Below are positions 18,013 to 27,861 of a stretch of DNA of 27,861 bases, piece by piece. The position numbers were made by a program, and so were the translations under genes. Below the pieces are notes generated by a model that did no database searches, was not told the origin of the DNA, and worked only from the letters and a program-made list of their open reading frames with translations. Every line of letters starts with the position of its first letter. Positions within the stretch are counted from its first letter, which is position 1. This DNA comes from Brachionus koreanus (taxonomy: Eukaryota > Rotifera > Eurotatoria > Ploima > Brachionidae): positions 310,174-338,034 of the forward strand of contig PJRA01000498.1 in assembly GCA_016987375.1 (NCBI GenBank). The letters run 5' to 3'.

Positions 18013-20160
18013 AGGTTAGTGCACATAATTTATTGAGACTAATTATATTTTAAACTAGGAAATTAAATCGATTTTTTTCCCTATTTGACTCTATTTTTAT
18101 TTGTCATTTTTATTTCGAATTTTAAAAATTTACCTTTTTAGTTAACTGAATAATTATTAGAATAAATAAATAATTTTATGTTTAAATTTTTCATTTTTTT
18201 TTGTTTAAGTTAAAATTGTAAGTGTTATTTGTTTTATAAATACATAGAAACACAAGACTAGTTGTTATTTATTTATATTGAGTTTATTTATTTATTAGTG
18301 AAATCTGTATCGAGCGGTTAGCTCCTTCAGATAAAAAAAAATGAAATAAGGTTAAAAGTTGAGTTTAAATAAAATAAGATAAAATTTAAATTTAAATGTT
18401 TCATGAGGTTGTTTACAGATTTAGAAGTCTGACGGTTCGAGAAAGAAAGAAGAAATTGTAAGATAGCAATTACACAAAGGTGTGGGGTATTCGATGAATC
18501 TTGATTCGAAACCTGCTTGGTATTCATTCACCAGTCTGACCACCAATGGAACAGAATGACTCAGTCCAGCCCTGTTGAGTTTTTCTATTTGACTAATTTT
18601 GACCCGTGCCAGTCATGACACTCTTCTTCAAATTGGTCTTGTTAAGAAAAAGTGAGCGAAAAAGTTGATAATCAGAAAGAGAAAGTAAAGTGTCGTTAAG
18701 TCAATATAACTATTAATCATGCTAGAACAACATGATTAAATGTGGCCGCTTTCATTTTTATTAATTTAGAAATAAAATATTATTCAATAAACTTTATCTA
18801 TATATATTTATTCAGGAAACACCGCGAGGATGATGTAACAAAAAAAAAAGTAAAGTTTTTTTTTCTCCTTTCTGACTAGGATTAAGATAGATTTTTTTTA
18901 ATTGTGTTAGTAAGATGGTATAATTTAGAACTAAGAAATAATTTTTCAAAATTTAAACTTTATAGTACATTAAAAACACTTTAGAAAGATCTGAGATATG
19001 CAAGGAGTCCAATCTCTTCTAGCTTGCTTCTGGATATTTTTGCCATTCTTCCTCTAGCTGTATGAAGTCTAGCGACAATGACTGATCAATAATCCTTTCT
19101 TTCTCTGAAGCCTCATAACTTCACTGTTACTGTATTTCCTTGCTTAAGAAGACGTGCATTAAGAGTCGAATTTACTAAGTTGGAATTTCGGGATGTATAG
19201 TGCAGAGTTAGAATTAAAGTTTGAAAAATATATTAAAAATATTATTTTAAAAAATTCGAGAACAGGTGCTGGGTTAAAAATTAAGATACAAGAAAATAAA
19301 AAATTTATATAAAAGAATACAAGATTCGATTTGAAGGGCAGGGTTGAATTTTAAAAATCAATGACTATAATTCTTTTGTTTTATTTTTTGAGCCTTTCTT
19401 TCTTCCTAATGACTTTCTAATGGATCGGTTCTTATTGTAAACAACTGGAGTTTGACTTATAATTGTTAAATTTTGAAGAATAACATTGTTGGTTTCTTGC
19501 TCTGTTGATGACCTTAATGAGGATAACGAAATCTTTTGTTTTGATGAGGAAGATCAATAAGGATAGATGTTTAAAAAATTGAATGTTCAAAAATTGTGTT
19601 TTGCCTCTTATATATATCATTGGCATGTATATCTTGTTTTAGATTTTGAATCTTTTAAAATAGAGTTCCATTCTGAATCTCTAAGTACTGCTGACGTATT
19701 TTTACTAAACGATTTAAACATGACGTGATCACCAAATAGATGAGTGCTTAAAGTGTGAGTAATACATATTTCACGAGTTACTGCTGTGATTATAGGCCTT
19801 TTTAAGATTCATTTTATAAAAAATTTTTTAATTATTTAAACAAAGAGCTGGATATATCATTTTGAAGAGAATTTAATTTTGTTTATTTTAACATATAAGT
19901 AATTTTCAATTTATTTTATCACATTGGCTTTCGTTAAAGTTAAACCAGTGTGACAAATTCAAGTGGATTTAATTATATGATGTAGTTTTTCTTTAAAAAG
20001 TCTTTAGATTTATTTTTTTCAATTTTTAATTTTAAAGAAAATTTAATAATTAGGATAGGTTCTTGAGAAAAAAAATCTAGATAGTCATAAAATTATGAAC
20101 CGCTACTAGTTTAATCTTGTAATTTTAATTTTATTTTTGGTACAAGATTTTATGGTAAAC
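18013..20160. other. Gene-free region with scattered eroded repeats
   Basis: No intact gene. About 18300-18720 is GC-richer and has tRNA-promoter-like words ('gagcggttagctcc' at 18312, 'acggttcgag' at 18431) too far apart for a tRNA. The minus strand at 19172-18981 stays mostly open for 64 codons with two stops, and no family is recognised. The rest is low-complexity A/T. Confidence 0.4.
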
Positions 20161-21100
20161 GATCAAAATAAAGAAATACATTTTTAGAGAATAGCTAAAT
20201 TAGAGAAAAATTTATAGAGAAAAAAATGTGTCAATTAATTAGAGAATATTTTTATTAGAGAAAAAAATTTACCGAAAAAAAATTACACAATTTTTATTGA
20301 AAAAAAAATAGAAAGAGTCTGATAAACTAATTAATATAATTTTATATTCATTAACTTGGCGCTTTATTTTTTGTGCTTTATCTTCTTTTTTTTGTGCTTT
20401 ATCTTCTTTTTTTTGTGCTTTACTGCTTGTTGACTTTAATTGATTACCTGAAAATAATAACAACAAATCTGATTCCATATTACTTTGCTCTATATTGCTT
20501 TAAAAATTCAACTACTTTATTAACTGTAAGATTATGTCTTGCATCGCTTTTTATACGGGAATGCCAACACTCAACATTATTATTGGTTCTAGGCAAGTCT
20601 TTTTTAACTCTCTCGTGTAAATTCCAAATATCTATTGGAAAACGGGGTGACATACGTTTATTGTTTCGTAAAACTCAAATATAATTGTTCTCGACATAAT
20701 TTAAAAAAAAAACTAAAGTTTTTAGCTGCTCTATTCTTAATTAAATCAAACCCTTTTGCAACATCCTCACACGGAACAAAAGCAAGTGACTGAACTTGAC
20801 GAAAAGTTTGCCTAAAATCTTCGTTAAACCAAATCTTTGAATGGTTTGTTTGAACACGTCGCCAGAACGACTGTGATAGGTGAAATAAACAACTATAGAT
20901 TTTACATTTAAATACTAATCTCAAAGCATTTATAGCAGCTAATTCAAAGTCACAATTTACAAATTTTGGGTTGATTGTAATCAAATCATTTACTAACTAT
21001 TATTAAATCACTTCTAATATTCTTTTCTCTATCTTATGATTTCTCTAAACTTGTCTTGACCCAAATAAATTTCTCTAATTTTTTTTTCTCTATTTTGATA
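20161..21100 (-). mobile_element. MULE (Mutator-like) DNA transposon relic
   Basis: The ends look like imperfect terminal inverted repeats: GATCAAAATAAAGAAAT from 20161 and, on the other strand, TATCAAAATAGAGAAAA from 21100. Inside each end the motif TAGAGAA recurs (five times on the left, four inverted copies on the right). Between them lies a broken MULE transposase reading leftwards. The element is about 940 bp, so it is an internally deleted derivative. Target-site duplications were not resolved by eye. Confidence 0.65.
20269..20984 (-). pseudogene. Broken MULE transposase, C-terminal half
   Basis: MULE transposases cut and paste DNA through an RNase H-like domain. The frame at 20984-20690 has CDFELAAINALR and CLFHLSQSFWRRVQ, matching the D-F-E-x-A-x-x-N-A and C-F-F-H-x-S-Q-x-x-W-R motifs of the MULE domain, then LAFVPCEDVAKGF. 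The reading then shifts to a second frame (about 20690-20490) with SPRFPIDIWN and LPRTNNNVECWHSRI, again typical. It then shifts to a third (20478-20269) that opens with MESDLLLLFSG and holds a KAQKKED triplicate repeat. Two frameshifts and an in-frame TGA make it dead. The N-terminal part with the first catalytic Asp is missing. Confidence 0.82.
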
Positions 21101-21898
21101 GTTCATCGATTTTATTCTCATCAATATTAAAAAGCGAATATTTCAATCTAAAAAGGCTCTAGAGAAAAAATACTAGAAAAAAATTATTTGATAAATAAAA
21201 ATTATTAAAATCTATTTCAGCCGTAAAATTCTTAATTTTTTTTCATTTTATCTCTGTTTTCAAAATTAGTCAGACTAAATAAAGTTTTTTAAAGAATCTT
21301 TAAAAGAAAAAACAAAAAAACTCTAAAATTTTTTTAATTAGGAATCATTTATTAAATATTTCAAATGATTTAGTTTGTTCTGTTATGTAAATTCATATAT
21401 GTATAGATGATTGAGAATTTATTTAAATAAAAAAAATAAACAAAATGATTCTCTGTACAAAAATTAAAAAAATTTAATTCTTATGTTCTAAAAATTTTTA
21501 TTGATAAATATAAATTGTGAAAAAATCTCCTTTTTTTATAATAACTTAATAAGCAAATTTATAAATGCAAATTTTATTCAATAAAAAAACATTAAAAATT
21601 AGTGCTAATAATTAGTTGATTAAATAAGAATTCTATGATGAAAAATTGCAATTAAATAAAAAAAAATTTACAAAAGAAAAAAAGCACTAATTGAAGATAG
21701 CCTAATAATAAATTAGATATTATTTTCATTTAATTTATTTCAATCATAAATTTTCAGACAAATTTTTAAACCAAGCCCAAAAAAACTAATAAAATAAATA
21801 AATTTTAAATTTTAAAAATTCTAAAAACATTAAATTGACATCGATTTAAAAAAAATCGAATATTTAACTAAATAAAACAATTTCAAATGGTTTAAAAA
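21101..21898. other. Intergenic region upstream of mtIF2
   Basis: AT-rich with poly-A and poly-T runs and no gene. It presumably holds the mtIF2 promoter; no TATA box is convincing. Confidence 0.4.
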
Positions 21899-23986
21899 AT
21901 GAATCGAATGATAAAAGGAACTGTTTTTCACATAATAAAACAAACAAGACCACTGCATCTCACTTCAGCCAAATGTCTAACAGCACAGGATAAACAAGCT
22001 CGGTCAGCTGTAAAAAAATTTTCTAAAAAATCCCAATTAAAACCAATTTTAATTCGGCCACAAATGAGCATAAAGGAACTAGCTGATTCAATGGATCGCT
22101 CTACACAACAAGTATTCGATTGTTTGAAACAAATAAACTACAACATAAAAACAAAGCGAGATTCTTATGTAATAACCAATTTGGAAGCTATAATAAAGGT
22201 AATTCAATTGTCGGGCTTTCGGTATCAAATGCCAGGACCACTCGAAGTCGACTATGATAGTCTGGAAAGAGAGCTAGACTCAAAAGATGAAAGCATTGCA
22301 AAGCGTGCCAGGCCATCGGCTTCAAGTCTGGTAGCACGACCGCCAGTGGTCACCATAATGGGTCATGTTGACCACGGCAAGACCACTTTGTTAGACTCTT
22401 TGCGCGATAGTCACATTGTTGAAGGCGAATTTGGAGGAATCACTCAGCACATAGGCGCATTTAATGTTAAAGACAAAAATAGAAACATCACCTTTTTGGA
22501 TACACCTGGTCACGCCGCTTTCTCAATGATGCGCTCTAGAGGTGCCATAGTCACAGATATTGTGGTTCTAGTGATTGCTGCAGAAGATGGCATCATGGCT
22601 CAGACTGTGGAGAGCATTAATCATGCCAAGAGCACAGGCTGTCCCATCATAGTTGCCATAAACAAAATAGATAAAGCATCCGAGCAGCAAATAAATCGTG
22701 TTAAACAAGAATTGCTCAAGTATGATTTGATTGGGGAGGAAATGGGTGGAGATGTGCAAATAGTGCCAATATCGGCATTAAACAAGACAAATTTAAATTT
22801 GCTCAAAGAGGTCATTTGGACCCAAGCGGAAATAATGGAGCTTAAGGGCGATCCGAGAGGCCTTGCTGAGGGATATGTAATTGAGTCAACACAAGACTTG
22901 CATATGGGCAAACTAGCTACTGTTTTAGTCAAACGTGGCACTCTATCCAAAGGAGATTTTCTAATTTCTGGAGGCACTTGGTGCAAAGTTAAGTTCATGT
23001 TTGATGAAAATTCACAAAGTGTCAAGAGTGCTGGTCTTTCTCAAGCAGTGAGAGTTGTGGGCTGGAAGGACTTGCCGCAAGCTGGCGATGAGGTTCTCCA
23101 AGTGAACACAGAGCACAGGGCTAAAGAAATATGCGATTTGAGACACAAAAAAGAAGCTTTGATCAAACAAAAATTGGATCAGGAAATAATAAAGAAAAAA
23201 AGAGCCGAACACGATCAATTTTATCATGAAAAATTAAATGAAAAGCGTATCACTGGACAAAGTTATTCGATTAGCAAAATAGAGCCTGAGGAAGTGTCTG
23301 ATTCGCATATAAACTCATTTGGTCAAATTGAACAAGCTAACATAAACAAACTTCATGTGCTAATTAAAGCGGATGTGAATGGAAGTTTGGAAGCTATTCT
23401 CAATGTGCTTGAGACTTATAATTGTAACGATAAGGTCATTTTAGATGTTGTTCATTTTGAAGTTGGTCCTGTTAAAAAAAGTGACATTGAAATGGCAGAG
23501 ATGTTCAATGGTTTCATTTATTGTTTTAATTTGAGCAAAAATGTCCCAATTGAAAAAGATGCCGAGGCTAGAATAAAACATTTCAATGTCATTTATAAAC
23601 TATTTGATGATTTAAAGTTGGAGTTGAATAATTTGGCACCCATGGTCGAGCAAGAAGAAATAGTTGGCGAAGCAGATATACTCAAGATATTTGACTACAA
23701 TGAGACTAATAAAAAGATGATTAAAGTCGCTGGTGGAAGATGTGTCGAAGGACATTTGGACCGAAAGCATAGTTTTAGACTCATAAGAAATGGTGAATGT
23801 TTGATCGAGAGACAAAAGTGTAAATCGTTGAAGCATATTAAACAGGATGTTAATACAATTAAGAAAAATGTGGAATTCGGATTTTCGTTCGATGATGAGA
23901 GCATTCAGGCTGAGCCTGGTGACAAACTTGTGTGCTATAGTCTTAAAATGGTTCGTTCGCCAATCGAATGGAATCTTGGCTTTTGA
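21899..23986 (+). CDS. MTIF2: Mitochondrial translation initiation factor IF-2
   Basis: mtIF2 is the GTPase that brings fMet-tRNA to the mitochondrial small ribosomal subunit. Single-exon product of 695 residues (human 727). The first 30 residues (MNRMIKGTVFHIIKQ...) are basic with no acidic residue, fitting a mitochondrial presequence. An IF-2 N-terminal-like segment (IKELADSMDRS, 58-68) precedes the G domain: GHVDHGKT (G1, 155-162), GGITQHIGAF (179-188), DTPGHAAF (G3, 201-208), NKID (G4, 255-258) and ISAL (G5, 291-294). Domains II-IV follow, with VLIKADVNGSLEAI marking domain III, and the end is PIEWNLGF. All GTPase motifs are intact. A basic/acidic helix around LIKQKLDQEIIKKKRAEHD sits in the linker after domain II. 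AATAAA lies at 24004-24009. Confidence 0.96.
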   Translation: MNRMIKGTVFHIIKQTRPLHLTSAKCLTAQDKQARSAVKKFSKKSQLKPILIRPQMSIKELADSMDRSTQQVFDCLKQINYNIKTKRDSYVITNLEAIIKVIQLSGFRYQMPGPLEVDYDSLERELDSKDESIAKRARPSASSLVARPPVVTIMGHVDHGKTTLLDSLRDSHIVEGEFGGITQHIGAFNVKDKNRNITFLDTPGHAAFSMMRSRGAIVTDIVVLVIAAEDGIMAQTVESINHAKSTGCPIIVAINKIDKASEQQINRVKQELLKYDLIGEEMGGDVQIVPISALNKTNLNLLKEVIWTQAEIMELKGDPRGLAEGYVIESTQDLHMGKLATVLVKRGTLSKGDFLISGGTWCKVKFMFDENSQSVKSAGLSQAVRVVGWKDLPQAGDEVLQVNTEHRAKEICDLRHKKEALIKQKLDQEIIKKKRAEHDQFYHEKLNEKRITGQSYSISKIEPEEVSDSHINSFGQIEQANINKLHVLIKADVNGSLEAILNVLETYNCNDKVILDVVHFEVGPVKKSDIEMAEMFNGFIYCFNLSKNVPIEKDAEARIKHFNVIYKLFDDLKLELNNLAPMVEQEEIVGEADILKIFDYNETNKKMIKVAGGRCVEGHLDRKHSFRLIRNGECLIERQKCKSLKHIKQDVNTIKKNVEFGFSFDDESIQAEPGDKLVCYSLKMVRSPIEWNLGF

Positions 23987-26038
23987 ATTTGTTTTTATTT
24001 TTAAATAAAAAATAGAAATTGGGCTTTTTTTTTATTATTTTTTTTTAATGGGTGTAAAATCTCATAGGAAATTAATTTTTAATTAATAATTGATATCATT
24101 CTAAGTACATTGAATACTAAGAAGGTTTTTTTTAATTATATTGTGAAATTCAAATACAAATAAAACAAAAATTGTTTCTTTTTTTGATAATTTAAAATTT
24201 ATTAAATTAAAATATTTTTCAAAAAATACTGCAAAAAAAATGCAACTTAGTTTGTTGCAGCATTTTTTCTAAAGTAAAATTTTTACTTTCTTTTTTTTTT
24301 ATTTAGGAAATCAAATCAATAACCATTTAAAATCTTATTGATGCTTTATATTTTTAAATTATATTTTATTTTAAATAAATTTCAATTTATCGTAAAAAGG
24401 AATAATTTTTGTTTTTTTTTAAATTTGAATTTCACAATAACTTCAATAATTTCATTTTAAAAATTAATTAAAAATCATTTAAATTAATTTATTAATATTT
24501 TTAATTTTAAACTAAAATTATGACAATTTATAATTATAATCTGTCCCCATTTCCTCTAATTTTTAATATATGTTTGAACCATTACTATTTTGACTGGAAC
24601 CATCCAAATTGAAGGTGTTTATTTCTCTTAAATTGGATACAAAATTCATTTATTTGAGCATTTTTAAATTTTTTAGTTTTTGTTGTTGGCTTTTTCAGGT
24701 TAAAATTTAAAAAGACTGAATTCGAATATCTAATATTTTTATTAAAACTCAAAAAATTACATTTATTTTAAGAAGGAAAAATTTGTGATCTTGCTTCTAC
24801 TCTCAGTTAAGTATTTGGCATCCATATGTCGCATTCGTTCAAATTTGTCTTTAAAAAACATATATTAACTCAAACATCTAAGTTTCAGCTTTTGGGATAT
24901 TGAATTTTTGGCTCTTCCACCACAAAAATTGTAAAAAAATAGATCAAGGAATTTAGTTGAAAAAAAATTTCGGTACAGATAAAAAAATAAATAGAAAATT
25001 AGTGGAAAAAAACTTTTTTCCTTTGATTCATTGATATATTTTAAAAAATAAGATTTTTTTATTTTTTTATAATTTGAAAATCTGTGCGAATTTTGCAGAA
25101 TTCAGCAATTGATCAGTCTCCATAATCGTTTAAACAAAAATTATTAGATTTTTCTTTTTTGAATTGGAAGTTTTGTATTAAATTTCACAATTGCACAATG
25201 GATTGAGTTCAGATTTTTTATTTTGTGACAATTTTTGTAATATTTCAAAAAATTCTATATGAAAATTTTTCTATTTTCAATTTTATGTAAATCGAGAAAA
25301 ACTTTTTCTTTTTTTTTATTTTATACTTCTGACTTAAAGGCTTGTATTAATGAATAATTATGATATAAGTAGTGAAATGTATTTTATTATAAAAATTATT
25401 TGAATACATTTATATATACATTTATCTATTATCTAAAATTTTTGGCCAAATTTCAGTTTTAAGTTAAAAATTACCAAAGCATTTTAAATGCAGAAAACCA
25501 TAAATAAAAAAAATTAATTTACTTTGCTTTCGATAAGATACTTTTAAAATGGGAGAAAAATAATAAAAAAATTTTTAATTCGGAATTTTTTTTTTTGTAA
25601 ATTAAATTTCTTAAGTTTCCGTCTGCTCATTTGTATTCAGATCGCCAATCCACCCAAAAAAATGCTTACAAATTGATTCATTTCAAAGATTGTATTTGGT
25701 TTAATAAATTTGCGTAAAATTTTTTTAAATTTAATTTAAAATTAAATTTTATTTTCCTAAATTATTAAAATGCTCAAAAAAAAACAGAAGCTAAATCATT
25801 AATCTATTGAATTTATTAATAATTGAAAAAAATGAATAAATTTGCAAATTATGAATGGTCACACAACTTGCATATAAAAATTTATCTTCAATTAAAAATT
25901 ACAATTTTTCATATTTATTATTATAGAAAATAAAAAAAAACACCAAAACAATTGAATTAATTCAAAAATAAATAAGAAATTTTGTGTAGAAAAAATAGAA
26001 AAAATTTATTTTTTTTTAGAGTAAAAAATAATTTAGAA
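23987..26038. other. Gene-free AT-rich interval between mtIF2 and HMG20
   Basis: Two kilobases without a supportable gene on either strand. A small inverted repeat at about 24233-24272 ('aaaaaaatgcaac' and 'gttgcagcatttttt') could form a hairpin. No TATA box can be assigned to the downstream HMG20 gene. The T-rich tract ending in 'ttttttttag' at 26020 could be a 5'-UTR splice acceptor, but no donor is evident. Confidence 0.45.
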
Positions 26039-27388
26039 ATGGATCAATCGGAGAGTGGTATGGTAGTAGAGGAGAAGGCGATTGAAAGCAGCCTTGAGGC
26101 AAAAACCGAACCGCCAATTCAGGAACAAATAGAGCCAGTTAAACAAGATGAAATATTGGACGAAGAGAATGCAAGTGCTAAATTAGCAGAATGCCAGGAA
26201 TTTACAGGTATGGAAAACAGACAAGAAATTATGGCGGAGGCGATTGTAGAGCCGATAGCTCAGAATAGTGATTTTATAATCAACGAACATGACTTGAAGA
26301 ATCAAGTGGCTGTGACGACCGATAGCTCATTTGTCTCACAGAGCATTAAGGAAGAGGCAATTGAGGCAAACAGCACTCAGACACTGACTGAGCCAAGCAC
26401 TCCGGTCAAAGCTGCCCCAAAAACCCCATCTAGGAAAAAACCTCGCTCGTCTGCCAACAAATCGGGCCAAAACAACAGCATAATGAACACCATAAATGAC
26501 ATAGCTACCGGCGCTACTAATGTTTCTCCACCTTCGGCCCAAAAAAGACGCAAAAAAGACCCGTCGGCGCCAAAAGCGCCCCTAAATGGCTACTTGGTCT
26601 ATTTTAATGAGGAAAGATCTGAAATGAGAATTAAAAATCCAAACATTGGCTTTGGTGAATTGACAAAAATTATTGCTGCCAAGTGGAAAGAACTGCCTGC
26701 TGATGAAAAACAAAAATACATAAATGAAGCAGAATTGGACAAGGAAAGGTACAATAAGGAAATGGCCGATTACAAAAAGTCTGATGCCTACAAGCAGTAT
26801 ATAAAGGAAAACTCGAACTCCAAGGCGGCAAAGGCAGTTACTGTGGAAGAAAATTCTCAGTCTGCGCCCATTCAAGGCGATCAGCCCAATGTTTCTTGGC
26901 TACAGACCGAGAGCAATGTGGCCGGCTTTGATATTCCCATTTTTACCGAGGAGTTTATCGAGCATAGCAAAGCTAGAGAGCAAGAACTGAGACAAATGCG
27001 CAAAGAGGTCAATGAAATTGAGCAGCAAAATTGTGTTCTCAATAAGCATATTGAAAATTTAAAGCTCACAAGCCAAAAAATTGACAAAGACTGTGAAAAT
27101 CTAAAAAATTCAAATGCTTTAATGCAAAAAAATATTGATCTCTTTAGGCACACTGTGTTGCAGTACTTTGCTCAAACATCGTTGCCAAATAATCCTGATT
27201 TTGTGCCCAATGCACAAAATATAGACGAATATATTCTTAAATTATTTCAACTTGTCGAGCTAAACAATCAATTTGAACAAACTCAAAATGTTCAAGATTC
27301 AAATTATTTAATGAATAGGAATTTTGTTTCACATGTTAAATCTGTTTTTTCCAAAATTAATTTTAATTCTTTATTTGAGAATGTTTAA
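26039..27388 (+). CDS. HMG20: HMG-box protein of the HMG20A/HMG20B family
   Basis: HMG20A (iBRAF) and HMG20B (BRAF35) act in the nucleus with the LSD1-CoREST complex on neuronal and other genes. The 449-residue product starts at ATG 26039; the frame stays open upstream only through 19 codons of A/T-rich leader, so I use the first ATG. The acidic, Gln/Glu-rich N-terminus (1-120) is followed by a Lys/Pro-rich stretch (APKTPSRKKPR) and RRKKDPSAPKAPLNGY leading into the HMG box (about 175-250: YFNEERSEMR, AAKWKELPADEKQKY, KERYNKEMADY). The family signature FDIPIFTEEFIEHSKARE (297-314) then leads into a long coiled coil to about 375. This signature separates it from HMGB and SOX proteins. Single exon. 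Whether it is orthologous to A or B is undecided; one ancestral gene is likely in invertebrates. AATAAA lies at 27403-27408. Confidence 0.93.
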   Translation: MDQSESGMVVEEKAIESSLEAKTEPPIQEQIEPVKQDEILDEENASAKLAECQEFTGMENRQEIMAEAIVEPIAQNSDFIINEHDLKNQVAVTTDSSFVSQSIKEEAIEANSTQTLTEPSTPVKAAPKTPSRKKPRSSANKSGQNNSIMNTINDIATGATNVSPPSAQKRRKKDPSAPKAPLNGYLVYFNEERSEMRIKNPNIGFGELTKIIAAKWKELPADEKQKYINEAELDKERYNKEMADYKKSDAYKQYIKENSNSKAAKAVTVEENSQSAPIQGDQPNVSWLQTESNVAGFDIPIFTEEFIEHSKAREQELRQMRKEVNEIEQQNCVLNKHIENLKLTSQKIDKDCENLKNSNALMQKNIDLFRHTVLQYFAQTSLPNNPDFVPNAQNIDEYILKLFQLVELNNQFEQTQNVQDSNYLMNRNFVSHVKSVFSKINFNSLFENV

Positions 27389-27663
27389 TATAGTTGTTTA
27401 AAAATAAAAAAAGTATATATACATATATATGGCCTATGATATTTCATCGGAAAATAGTTTTTCTTCTTTTGTTTTTTTTTTTTGATCATTTAAATTTTGT
27501 TATTAAAAATAGATTTTTTTTCTCTTTTATTATTTAAAAACAAAAAAAGAATTTTAATTTTAAAATTTAGAATTTTGACTAACGAAGAGAATTATATCTT
27601 TTCGATTAAAGAATAAATTTTTGAAAAAATTTAAACAATAGGCTTTAGAAAAAATAACAAGTA
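27389..27663. other. Short spacer HMG20 to DCTN6
   Basis: 275 nt containing the HMG20 poly(A) signal, a short TA/CA microsatellite (27413-27430) and the DCTN6 leader. Both genes point rightwards. Nothing else is seen. Confidence 0.5.
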
Positions 27664-27842
27664 ATGAGTGCTCAGATAGCCCAAGGAGCATTGGTTTGTG
27701 AAGAAAAGGTTGAATTAGTAGGAGATGTGACGATAGGTACAAGAACTCTAATTCATCCAAGTGTAAAAATAATTGCCGAAGCCGGACCTATAATAATTGG
27801 CGAAAATAATTTGATCGAAGAACAAACTGTTATTGTTAATAA
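27664..27842 (+). CDS. DCTN6: Dynactin subunit 6 (p27), first exon, partial
   Basis: DCTN6 caps the pointed end of the dynactin complex, which links dynein to cargo and to Polo kinase at kinetochores. Starting at ATG 27664 the exon encodes [14 protein letters not shown], then [36 protein letters not shown] and VIVN, closely following the N-terminus of animal DCTN6. The I-x-x-G hexapeptide pattern of its left-handed beta-helix is visible. The open frame would stop at 27846, but a donor AATAA|gtaaaat at 27843 ends the exon in phase 2, so the gene continues beyond the window. Identification is strong despite the short length. Confidence 0.9.
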
Positions 27843-27861
27843 GTAAAATATTTTATTTTTA

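Noticed and set aside
18309..18445. Possible tRNA gene
   Set aside because: A-box-like and B-box-like words are about 120 nt apart and no acceptor stem or cloverleaf can be drawn.
20373..20684. Plus-strand 103-codon frame
   Set aside because: Opposite strand of the MULE transposase relic, which carries clear family motifs on the minus strand.
22568..23904. Minus-strand frames opposite mtIF2
   Set aside because: Shadows of a fully conserved coding gene; no motifs.
25982..26038. 19-codon upstream extension of the HMG20 frame
   Set aside because: Starts at a non-ATG codon in A/T-rich leader and adds a Phe/Lys/Asn stretch foreign to the family; first ATG at 26039 preferred.
1..27861. CRISPR arrays, prokaryotic operons, rRNA genes, viral genes
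   Set aside because: Looked for and not seen; the window has eukaryotic spliced genes, and its repeats are transposon-derived or coding.

Overview
This is an AT-rich (about three quarters A+T by eye) nuclear segment from an animal. INTS4, eIF1AD, ANP32, HMG20 and DCTN6 homologues point to a metazoan. Seven introns can be resolved, all 49-60 nt. Extreme A+T, tiny introns, intron-poor genes and many decayed transposons fit a compact invertebrate genome; a monogonont rotifer such as Brachionus is my best guess (inference only, no diagnostic marker seen).

Layout, left to right. 1-1009: decayed hAT transposase, minus strand. 1451-2957: C-terminal part of an Integrator subunit 4-like gene, three exons, plus strand. 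2958-5504: gene-free, with a non-LTR reverse-transcriptase relic, a dispersed repeat and a fold-back element. 5505-6037: complete three-exon eIF1AD gene, minus strand. 6470-15779: a tandem segmental duplication with the ancestral order [short Ile/Pro/Ser repeat-protein gene]-[eEF2]-[ANP32]. Unit 1 has kept repeat gene A and ANP32-A, but the eEF2 coding region is gone; only its leader remains (6935-7086), butting onto a diverged dispersed repeat. Unit 2 has repeat gene B, an intact intronless eEF2 (11048-13570), a 99-nt eEF2 relic (14301-14399) and ANP32-B. 16747-18012: mannose-6-phosphate isomerase. 18013-21898: gene-free, with a MULE transposase relic (20161-21100) flanked by inverted, iterated TAGAGAA motifs. 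21899-23986: mitochondrial IF-2. 26039-27388: HMG20A/B-like HMG-box protein. 27664 to the right edge: first exon of dynactin subunit 6.

The genes form no operon or single pathway. Three serve translation (eEF2, mtIF2 and, by family, eIF1AD), two nuclear RNA or chromatin work (INTS4, HMG20), and the rest chromatin/phosphatase regulation (ANP32), sugar metabolism (MPI) and dynein cargo transport (DCTN6). The points most worth a second look are the duplicated unit with its missing eEF2, the unusual diphthamide-loop sequence of the surviving eEF2, and the pair of unrecognised repeat proteins, which have near-identical TATA-containing promoters but different repeat arrays.
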